Part shown: one piece after another, positions 41,011-48,464 of the stretch
Layout: the number at the start of each line of letters is the position of its first letter
How positions within the stretch are numbered: the first letter of the stretch is position 1
Origin: Chara braunii
Lineage: Eukaryota; Streptophyta; Charophyceae; Charales; Characeae
Reading direction: 5' to 3'
NCBI GenBank assembly: GCA_003427395.1
Contig: BFEA01000080.1
Location: 906,821 to 955,284 of the forward strand
DNA length: 48,464 nt
Position numbers and translations under genes: made by a program
Notes under the pieces: generated by a model
What the model saw: the letters and a program-made list of their open reading frames with translations, nothing else
Told to the model about the DNA's origin: nothing
Databases searched by the model: none

Positions 41011-42136
41011 GTTCGTCGTTGTCGGCGTCGATGACGGTGACGACTGGCGTGTTGTAAGTCAGCGAATTACTATTTTGCGTGGCTTGAGATGGAACTGTTC
41101 TTTTGGCGCTCCTTTTCCAGGACCACAAGGGACCGGGTTTTTTTGGGGGGGGAGGGGAGAGCGATTGAACGCACAATCGTGAGGCGGAGGATGAGGAAGA
41201 GGTTCTGAATGGCGGTTGTTGGATCTTGGAAAGGGATGGTGAGCGTAGTACCACCGTCGTTCCCCGAACACAAGGCAACCCCATCATGAATGTATACAAG
41301 CTACGTTCCGATGCGACGCAGTCGCTGCGAGTGCGTTGTATTCGGGGGAAGTTGGGTAGCATTGCCAGTCAGAGCCCTCTTTATAGCAGCTTGCATGGGA
41401 CAATCTTTCTCTCTCTGCCGTCACAGCAGCAAACATGGCATTTTTGCGAAGTTTAAGCGGGCTCGCGCGCGGCTTAAGGTTCGGGAGTGGGAGAGGGAGT
41501 GGGAGTGGGAGTGAGGTGTGCACTCTGTGGGGATAGTCGTGGCGCCGGGATGGATACGGCGCGCCGAAGCAGATGAATGTCACGACGTGGCGAAGGTGCA
41601 CGTGCTGATGTGAGGAGGGAGTGACCATCTCCCGCCGTCTCCTCGGCCTCTGCCCCCGCCCCCGCCTCAGCCGGCCGAATCCGCTGTTTGTTCACTGTCA
41701 CCGGGGCGCCGTTGAACTGAACCTGCCCCTCAAGCTGCTGGAAATCTGAAAAAAAAGGGTGAGTTGAAAAAAAATAAAAAAATAAAATAAAAAAAAATTT
41801 GCGGTGCAGTGGATTCAAGTGAGCCGCGTGGCGCTCCTGCGGTACTTGCGAGACACCGCGCCGTGCATGGGTAGCCGTGTTGGGCCGGACTGCAACTGCA
41901 ACTACTGCTCGTGCCAGTTGGTCCAGCAGATCGTGCTCTCCTGGGAAAGGGGAAACTGTGGACCATGGCGGTCGTTTTATTGTTGCGTACAAGCAAAAGC
42001 CGAGAAACGGTCCAAATTTTTCGCTGCTTCATTTGAAAAAAAAAGTTTTTGCCGCTTCAGACTCATACGTCGACAGCGCCTTTTTTTTTATTTGTTAGGA
42101 TCAAATTGGACCATTTCTCGATTTATGTGTGTCATC
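41011..42136. other. Presumed intron or intergenic DNA with one weak exon candidate
   Basis: On minus, a good acceptor (T-rich then CAG) ends at 41746. It opens a frame reading DFQQLEGQVQFNGAPVTVNK, then QRIRPAEAGAGAEAEETAGD, down to about 41620. No donor or partner exon is evident. A plus-strand frame over 41810-41950 is Cys-rich (CNCNYCSC). Neither is recognised; both may be chance. Confidence 0.25.
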
Positions 42137-42258
42137 GGGCCTCGCTGCACTACTCTCGAAATGTGCAAAACGAGAGTGAATCTTCCGCTAGAATATGGAA
42201 AGATACATGGCCAATACTTTTGTCTTTTGTGCATGCCCAGAGTAGTGCAGCGAGGCCC
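42137..42258. mobile_element. MITE copy 3, best preserved
   Basis: A 122-bp element with 20-bp perfect inverted ends, GGGCCTCGCTGCACTACTCT. It is flanked by ATC on both sides (42134-42136 and 42259-42261), a 3-bp duplication. The interior shares AATGTGCAAAA and CCGCTAGAATATGG with the copies at 1134 and 1347. Ends and duplication length fit a Tourist-type PIF/Harbinger MITE. Confidence 0.85.
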
Positions 42259-42320
42259 ATCCTTACGCGTTGACCGCCGTTCGGTTCGGCGGTGCGATGT
42301 TCAGGTCGGATGCCAGGAAC

Positions 42321-42423
42321 CGGGGGCCAAGTCCCACTTACCCGGATCATCCATTCCCGACCGTAGATCATGGAAATCAACGGCCAGAAATGAAGAATCC
42401 GGTCAAGTGGGACTTGGCCCCGG
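42321..42423. mobile_element. Foldback element H
   Basis: CGGGGGCCAAGTCCCACTTA then CCCGGAT (42321-42347) pairs with ATCCGGTCAAGTGGGACTTG then GCCCCGG (42397-42423). Weaker pairing continues inward for about 20 bp on each side, leaving a short loop around 42365. The right inner arm GGCCAGAAATGAAGAATCC (42381-42399) reappears, in both orientations, around the U2 fragment just downstream. Confidence 0.75.
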
Positions 42424-42471
42424 GCCGTACTCCGAACCACGGCTAAACCCACGCGGATAGGGCGCACTCGA

Positions 42472-42491
42472 AACCCACGCTACCGGTAGTG
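42472..42491. repeat. Short palindrome CTACCGGTAG
   Basis: CCCAC-G-CTACCGGTAG-TGGG forms a 20-bp near-palindrome between element H and the inverted repeat framing the U2 fragment. AGTGGGACTTGGACCCCG follows, another relative of the element H arm. Confidence 0.7.
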
Positions 42492-42504
42492 GGACTTGGA
42501 CCCC

Positions 42505-42665
42505 GAATTCTTGGTTTCTGACCTTTGACTTTTTTTTTGTTTGTTTTTTATTGTGGCCCAATGGACCACGGATCAGATATTAAACTGATCAGAACAGATA
42601 CTACACTTGATCTTAGCCAAAAGGCCGAGAAAGGTATGTACTGTACGGTCAGAAACGAAGAATAC
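42505..42665. repeat. Inverted repeat framing the U2 fragment
   Basis: GAATTCTTGGTTTCTGACC (42505-42523) and GGTCAGAAACGAAGAATAC (42647-42665) are inverted copies matching at 17 of 19 positions. The outer right flank ACTGGACCTTGCCCCGG resembles the right arm of element H. The truncated U2 copy occupies the interior almost completely: only nine bases separate its 5' end from the right arm. Confidence 0.8.
42553..42637 (-). ncRNA. U2 snRNA 5' domain, truncated copy
   Basis: On minus, starting exactly at the U2 5' end: ATACCTTTCTCGGCCTTTTG, then GCTAAGATCAAGTGTAGTAT (with the GTAGTA branch-point pairing segment), then the Sm-independent stem II region ending GTGGTCCATTGGGCCAC. That is 85 of an expected ~190 nt. 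U2 recognises the intron branch point in the spliceosome. After stem II the sequence becomes A-rich (ATAAAAAACAAACAAAAAAA) with no Sm site, stem III or stem IV. Small changes (GATCAG for the usual TATCAG, GATCCG for GATATG) also occur. It is probably a retroposed or element-captured fragment rather than a working gene; plant upstream sequence elements are not seen. Confidence 0.88.
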
Positions 42666-43383
42666 ACGGAAACTGGACCTTGCCCCGGCTGTCAGCAAAA
42701 GCCGCTTGGGGAATGCACATCCGCGAACTCACCGCTGGTGCCCTCATTCTTTTGTTGAAGTTCGGGATGGGAAGGCATAGGGACGGGGCCTCCTGGTGTG
42801 CTTGGGAAGCATGAACCTGGTCCAGACCCTTACCTTTCTATGTTTATCGACATAGATAGCACTTGCGATAATGGAACACGAGTGAACAAATGGACCCACA
42901 CGACATCCTTCGCATTGCACAAGCAGTGGTTTATAAGAGAAGGCACTACCTTGATGACTGGGGTGACTGACTCCGTATAAAGAAGTTGGCTTTTTGCCGC
43001 CGGGACATCTGTGTTCATGGGCAGCGGAAGTGAACCCGTCATGGGTTTTCGTGATCTTTCACAGGAGTAGTAGGATATATGGAGAGTGGTTGAGGACCTG
43101 CGGGCCTCTGATGCTGGTTCCTTCTCCACCTATCCTTGCTTATCAGGGTTCAGAAAAGAGCCTGGCTTTCCCCTGTGTTTGGTCGGTGCAAGTAAGCATC
43201 TTTATGCGGTTTCTTCTGTTGCAGTTGCAGTTACAGCGTCCTCTGGGTTTCCTTCGTCCTGGCTGCAGCAGCCTTTTGAACCTTTGACCTGTAGCTGTGG
43301 TGGTTTCCTTCTCAGGTCGATGCTTGATTTGGCTGGGCCCTGTTAGGCCGGCCTTGGTGTGCTGGATGTACGTTGGCGTTGGC
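42666..43383. other. No gene recognised
   Basis: Unique-looking sequence between the U2 frame and the minisatellite. Frames up to about 99 codons on either strand lack motifs. Confidence 0.5.
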
Positions 43384-43664
43384 TAAAGTGAAGGCGAAGG
43401 ATACTAGGTTGCGGTTTGGCATGCCACGAGAGGGGGAAGGCAAATGATACTAGGTTGCTGTTGTGCATGCAGCGAGAGGGGGAAGGCAAAGGATACTAGG
43501 TTGCTGTTGTGCATGCCGCGAGAGGGGGAAGGCAAAGGATACTAGGTTGCTGTTGTGCATGCCGCGNCGCGAGAGGGGGAAGGCAAAGGATACTAGGTTG
43601 CTGTTGTGCATGCCCCGAGAGGGGGAAGGCAAAGGATACTAGGTTGCTGTTGTGCATGCCGCAA
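43384..43664 (+). repeat. 46-bp minisatellite, six units
   Basis: The unit contains GAAGGCAAAGGATACTAGGT then TGCTGTTGTGCATGCCGCGA. GATACTAGG starts at 43400, 43446, 43492, 43538, 43589 and 43635; the single 51-bp interval contains an extra CGCGN. The unit edges vary (CACGAG, AGCGAG, CCCGAG). A single N at 43567 marks uncertain assembly. Confidence 0.93.
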
Positions 43665-46600
43665 GAGGGGTCACGTTCCACTTGGCTGCCATTCTCTGGG
43701 GCACACTAGGAAAAGGGCGGCTGTCCATCCAGGGGCTTCTCAGGGACTCAGCCCTGCCACACATGCTGCTCCAGTAGAGAACTGAAGTTGGTTTGGTTAC
43801 CTCTCAGTGTGGCTATAGAAGACCTCCATGGAGAGAACAAGTCACTCAGCCCTTCTGCAGACCTCCACAACGTCTCTTGCAACTCCCGCGTCAGTCTCCA
43901 GGATCTCATATCCCTTGCTGTACCTCCTCCATACCCCCAGCCATGGTGACCAGCTATGGCCACGAACCTGCTCAACATGAGTGTGACGAGGCCTCTCCAG
44001 CCGCTCTAGCCAGCTGCTAAAAATTTCACTCCTTACCAAAACCGCCTCTCTTGTCAGCTGCACAGAGAATGAATGACTCTATGGCTGAGGGAGAGAGGGC
44101 ATGGAGATATGGGGTGCCTCACCAGAGGCATCCAAACTTAGGTCGGCATCTGAGACCAACATCCCGCCCTCTCTGCTGGCTCCATTAACCCTCCCAAGTC
44201 TACGTATGCCACTATACATCAACGCCTCAGGGTTACATCCTTATCCGGCCCATTGGAATGGTGTAAACATGTAAGACGTTGTAAGTGTTAATAAACAGAT
44301 CATCAGTTTGGATCCTGATGGATGCAGTGAGGTTGGGAGCAAAAAAGAGGAAAAAAGAGAACAGATCAGTGGAGGCATGCCGTGACAAAACAGCTGAGGC
44401 TCAGGATGTCAGCATGGAGTGTCACACAAAGGAAAAAGGATATCAGTGGCATACAAGCAAATGCTGCTAGACCTACCACAGATGGAAACTACGGGCATTT
44501 TCGCAGTGGGCGTTTGATGTCGCTGACTGTGATTGTAACCACATCCAGTCCGGAACGTCCTACAGTAGCATGAGCATGTCCTAAGTGAGAACAAACAAGA
44601 TAGGCCTCCTGACCAGCGGGCAGACAGTCAGAAAGCAGACTTAAAGCTAGGAATCCATGAAGCAAAAGCAAGACAGTGCAGCTGGGATGAAGAGGGGGAG
44701 AAGCCATACTGCCGGGAAGTAATAAGCGGTAGGGGGAAACAAGTCACTCATATGGCCCCCTTGCCTTGACATTCTCCCCAAGTCATAACTCTAGGAGACT
44801 GCCAGATGGAAATATGGGGCAAAGGTTTGTAGCTTCTGGCCGAAAGAGCAATATGTGCTCGTCTCCTAGGTGAATATATTTCCATCTAGAGGTCTTCTGT
44901 CTCTCAGTGGAGACTGCACCAAGGGACCCCTGGAGGGAGATCCCATAAGCAAGTGGTTCGGACAATTTGGGTCAAGTGTGGTATGACAGGTTGTCAAATA
45001 CCCAACACTGCTTTCTGGTTGGAGTAGGGTGTAGACCCGGGAAAGTGTGAGAAATGGGGTGTGCCAAGGATTTTAGGATAGATGGGGGTGGAGTTCCAGG
45101 CTGGAACTGGAATCTTCATGTATCGGTTCCAGCACAAGTGGGATTGGGGGGAAGGGGGAGACAACAGCAATATTTGCTAATTACAGGGACATCAGCCAAA
45201 ATTAATTCTATCGAAGGAAAGAAAAAAAGGAATACGAAAACTATGCTTCGGAAGTTTTTGTAACTTACTTACAAATGCTTACTCTGTCGCTGATGCGTTC
45301 GGTTTCCTAGGTGGAACGTTACGGCATACACACGGGGTCTTAAAGACCAGCAATGCTGCACTTACGTGTCCCGAGGAGTTAGGAATCCGAAGTGGAAGGC
45401 AGTAACCCGGCCTTTCGTTTGTGGGTCTCATCTTCTGTGCAGGCCATGCAGGCAAAACCTTACTGGATATAGCAATCCTCTCATCTACACTCCGAACAAG
45501 TGTGTTTGGCCAAAAAGGTGTTATGGGGTGCTACAAGATGACTGTGTTTTCACGGACTTCGGTATTTAGGACTGGTAACCTGAATAGCACTCTTTGGAGA
45601 ACCGTCAGTCTCTGGACAGAATCCTATCCTATTCACATACAGTTAAACCACCAGTACACCCGACCCTAAATGTACGAGCCTAAATTTTGAATTTTGCCGA
45701 GCCTGAAAGCCATGGGCACCACCTCTTGGAAAATTGGGGTGGTACCGGTACCGGCCTCTGTGCTGGACCTGCTGTCAGACCTGCTATCAGGCGACGGAAT
45801 GAAAAGGAGGTCGCTGTTTTCACTCCTTACGACACAAGATTGTCTGCAAGATCTTACGGCACCTCGTACAACCTCTGACAGCTGTGCTTCCACATGGTCC
45901 ACACAAGATTCATAGTGTGCACTTCCTGAGCCAGATACACACCTGGATTCCCACAGCACTGCCCGTTCTCCTCGGGCAGGCACTCGAAAAAATACTCTTT
46001 TTTTTTTCCCGTTTTCCCTTTCTTTTCGGTGCCAACGAGGCAGGAACACTTTACTTTTCTGCGCCCATATGCAGACACAGAATGGGCGAGGACACATAAC
46101 CTCTGAATCACTGCATACTTGCCTACAGCAGGCGTTTCTGCCCTTTTTCCTGAAGTTTGATGGCTTTCTGCCCTCGTATAGTGCATGCCCGCCATGTGGC
46201 GGGCCTTTTGCCACTCTGTTCCTTTTGTTTCAGTTTTTTTTTTTTTTTTTTGCTATCGCTGGGCCTCGTCCGTGCATGTGTTTTCACATTCACAGACTGA
46301 ACGTGTACCAGGGGGCAAAACAACAGTCCATTTGCGTTTTTCTGCTGGGCCCACCTCTTTCTCCCCTGACGCACTACTGGGCCGTCCCCAAGCCTCAAAT
46401 TTCTCTTGTGGCGACAAGTTTACTTTTCTGCAAGGCAGGGGGCGTGTACTGGTGGTTTAAGGCTTCAGTCATCGTCTGTGCATGGGACATTGGATCCGTT
46501 TTACAGTAGGTGCCGCTCCTCACCAAGAGATGGAGCCTTCATGCTAGGGACCCACTTGAAGAGGCTACCATTATCACCCCTTTAAGAGGCCTCCCAAATC

Positions 46601-46714
46601 TGAAGTAAAAACAAAACAAAACAGGATGTCTGCGAGTTCGTGACATAGCAAAGGGAAAAGAAGTTTCAACAATCACAAAACCCGATCCAAGAAACTCTGT
46701 GCACTGGAGCTCAC
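43665..46714. other. Mostly unassigned; interlocked inverted repeats at 44791-44887
   Basis: CTAGGAGAC (44791-44799) pairs with GTCTCCTAG (44861-44869), and AGATGGAAATAT (44804-44815) pairs with ATATTTCCATCT (44876-44887), in the order A-B-A'-B'. A 3' hairpin module relative lies at 46484-46537. A T-run at about 46235-46250 may be a reversed A-tail. Frames around 45366-45900 are open in several registers without recognisable domains. Confidence 0.45.
46484..46537 (+). repeat. 3' hairpin module, decayed copy
   Basis: GGGACATTGGATCCGTTTTA, then CAGTAGGTGCCGCTCCTCAC and AAGAGATGGAGCC, align with the module at 36735-36787. Downstream TGCTAGGGACCCACTTG also resembles the stretch before the 36841 A-tail, but no A-tail is left here. 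Confidence 0.6.
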
Positions 46715-46868
46715 CGGGGAAGAGATATGGCTTGTAGATCTGCGCCATGACTTCACGCACGTCCCAATCGCATACATGCGTCTGCTGATCGGTGTATGGA
46801 AAAGCAGGGACATGCAAGTTGGAGTCTTCCACACACGAGATGGATTGCGTGGGGACAACTAGACAAAT
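46715..46868 (-). CDS. Candidate internal exon, unrecognised
   Basis: On minus, an acceptor-like CCCAACAG ends at 46869 and a strong donor, CCG|GTGAGC, begins at 46714. The 154 nt between them are open, reading ICLVVPTQSISCVEDSNLHV, PAFPYTDQQTHVCDWDVREV and MAQIYKPYLFP. The composition is protein-like and the splice signals agree with the frame. No domain is recognised and no neighbouring exon was found, so it may be chance. Confidence 0.3.
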
Positions 46869-47813
46869 CTGTTGGGAGCACGCAAACATTTTTGATTCTA
46901 CGTTCTTTGCCGTAATAACGGGGAGAAGCAATCACAACTTCATCCCTGCATGTATCAGACTTATCCATCGACACACTAGAGCTCACTTGAGATCATCAAC
47001 GATGTATTTAAGTCGAAAAATAAAAATACATGACACTCAGACTGATTCCCACAACCAATGCCAGATGTCACTCCGGTTTACACATCACACTTATGAGAGA
47101 TCGAGAGAAAGATTTACAGCGGTGGAGAATTTCGCTTCCATTGACACAAAACTTACCAGTAAAGGGGAAAGCATGTTACTCCGCTCTTTGCCATGCGAGT
47201 CACTGTCGATAACCCACTAATCTAACCTTGCATGGGTGCTGAGAGTCTGTTTTTGCACACCCGATTGAACACTCCAGCGATCATCACCGTGCTGATGCGA
47301 TCACCATGCAAGTTTGCGCAGACCCTGCCGTCCATCACAGCAACGTGAGAACTTCACCTGATTGCCATCAGCGAGTCGGGACTTTGCGACTTTGCCAATC
47401 AACCAAAACTGTAGCCAATCAACCCGATGTGGCTAATTGTGTGCGAAAAAGAGAGAGCAAAGGGATCGTACTTGTGGGATTTATAATGGCAAATAGGGGA
47501 CATATTAGATGCATGCAGGGGAGATGCAGAAAACAAGAAACGGGGATGAGAAACAGGGAAGGTTCGTGCAACGTGCATAATTGAAGTTCTGCGTGAGGGA
47601 TGCAGCCTCACTCCACACGGCGATCCGACATGCACCGCCATTGGGATGAAGATGTGAAAATAAGTGGGAAAAAAGGTGAGCAGAAGGATGGCACATGAAA
47701 TCCTGGCTGGGCACTGCCCAGCCGCCCAGTCCTCAACATATGTCGAATACATGTTCACGCTAGGCAGAAGGTCAGTGATGTGGGTCATATAGTGGCAAAG
47801 ATGTATTTTAGCC
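46869..47813. other. No gene recognised
   Basis: Unremarkable sequence with short frames on both strands. Words such as CAATCAACC recur near 47397-47420 but no repeat structure is clear. Confidence 0.5.
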
Positions 47814-48332
47814 ATGGAGAGGGTCCGAGTGGAGGGCGAGGAAGTGACAGATCAAGTTGGGCAGCAGATACAGGCAGAATTAACCCCACGCTGGCGAGAC
47901 TTGAAAGCGCAGTTGGATCTGTTTCTTATTCCCAAGGATGTCAAGCCAGCAATCACAGCATTCTGCAGGGATTGTCTGGGGCGAGAAAGAGGGGGTTGGA
48001 TTGCTAGAGTGAATGTAGTGGACACCTGGCTGACTGCCAACAACACTCGTGAGAAGTTAAAATGGATTTCTGCTTCCTCTTCCCGATGTGGCCCCCAACT
48101 GATTTTCCCAATCCCTTTCCCCCTCACCCATTTTCATTGGTCGAGAGAATGCTCTAAGCCTCTGGAGGGCAGGCGGACCCTCCTCTGGTGCCCCCGGAGG
48201 GGTTACGGCTGCCACTCGGATCTCCGTCCACATTTTCATGAAGACTTTGGCTCCGGGATTAGCCTTCGATTTCCCCTGGTCTTCCCCGTGAGGTGCAGAG
48301 CCCCCTCCTTATCAAGGGTGGCCTCGACATGA
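47814..48332 (+). CDS. Hypothetical protein or exon, unrecognised
   Basis: An ATG at 47814 opens 172 codons. The first 85 or so look protein-like: MERVRVEGEEVTDQVGQQIQ, then ELTPRWRDLKAQLDLFLIPK and a Cys pair (FCRDCLG), continuing to WLTANNTREKLKWIS. The remainder turns Ser/Arg/Pro-rich and may be out of frame. No family is recognised. A transposon-derived protein or one exon of a larger gene are both possible; splice sites were not settled. Confidence 0.3.
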   Translation: MERVRVEGEEVTDQVGQQIQAELTPRWRDLKAQLDLFLIPKDVKPAITAFCRDCLGRERGGWIARVNVVDTWLTANNTREKLKWISASSSRCGPQLIFPIPFPLTHFHWSRECSKPLEGRRTLLWCPRRGYGCHSDLRPHFHEDFGSGISLRFPLVFPVRCRAPSLSRVAST

Positions 48333-48464
48333 AGGCTGCAGCAGCTTCACCGCATATGTATTATATCATCATCTTACATCTCTAGTCAGGATCAGGTTTT
48401 CGCCTGCACGTAGTAACACAGGCATGCAAGCGAATATTGTGCGATCTGCTGTGCATGCCCATGG
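48333..48464. other. Right edge, no feature seen
   Basis: The last 132 bases contain no recognisable feature; ATGCATGCCCATGG-type words close the window. Confidence 0.6.

Noticed and set aside
40227-41034. Ser/Leu-rich proteins over the TTC tracts
   Set aside because: Low-complexity products of trinucleotide runs with no domain; frames on both strands are equally open.
42553-42637. Complete functional U2 snRNA gene
   Set aside because: Only the first 85 nt are present; no Sm site, stem III/IV or plant upstream promoter element is visible.

Overview
The window reads as a repeat-dominated piece of a large nuclear genome from the green lineage, most likely a streptophyte (charophyte-type) alga. 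The reasons are L1-type LINEs with the plant zf-RVT C-terminus, PIF/Harbinger transposase remains, a reverse-transcriptase remnant, a U2 snRNA fragment with the plant/green-type 5' end (AUACCUUUCUCGGCC), long CT/GA and GT microsatellites, and one real-looking gene start with a canonical GT donor. The organism call is inference; no marker gene fixes the species. Almost every open reading frame is spurious. The only convincing host coding sequence is the first exon of a C2-domain gene at 39012-39218 (+).

Layout. 1-2105: microsatellites, two copies of a small inverted-repeat transposon (MITE) and a tRNA-like SINE head. 2106-13409: two copies of a ~3 kb A-tailed non-coding retroelement ('element A', minus strand) with a degenerate L1-type LINE (5199-10467, plus strand) between them. 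13653-14252: N-terminal half of a Harbinger transposase pseudogene. 14253-16700: SINE heads, MITE relatives and a GA microsatellite. 16707-18983: an extraordinary chain of more than 20 short, mutually unrelated hairpins and palindromes, interrupted by a 212-base assembly gap that lies between an A-run and a T-run. 18984-20170: degenerate short tandem repeats. 21445-21874 and 27545-27787: two copies of a mid-size repeat. 23641-24470: about 12 interspersed copies of a motif with a CCCC-TAAGTT-GGGG core. 24759-26118: a tandem duplication. 27787-28278: C-terminal half of a Harbinger transposase, broken at the same codons where the first half stops. 29220-30290: degenerate reverse transcriptase. 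33322-34128: 248-bp tandem units, each carrying a tRNA-like head. 34165-34808: third, inverted copy of element A. 35301-38085: LINE and SINE 3' ends in both orientations. 38778-39218: TATA-like box, GA/GC-rich leader and first exon of the C2-domain gene. 39219-48464: its probable long intron or intergenic DNA, holding microsatellites, MITEs, a truncated U2 snRNA copy framed by inverted repeats, a 46-bp minisatellite and a few weak exon candidates.

How parts relate. Several elements share a 3'-terminal hairpin module (consensus GGGACRCTGGRCCCGGTT, then YCCAGCA) that often precedes an A-rich tail. This suggests one LINE machinery mobilises different non-autonomous elements. All transposon proteins seen here are broken by stops or frameshifts, so the locus looks like an old nested graveyard. 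The most unusual signals are the hairpin chain (16.7-19.0 kb), the interspersed palindromic-core repeats (23.6-24.5 kb) and the U2 fragment inside an inverted-repeat frame (42.5-42.7 kb).
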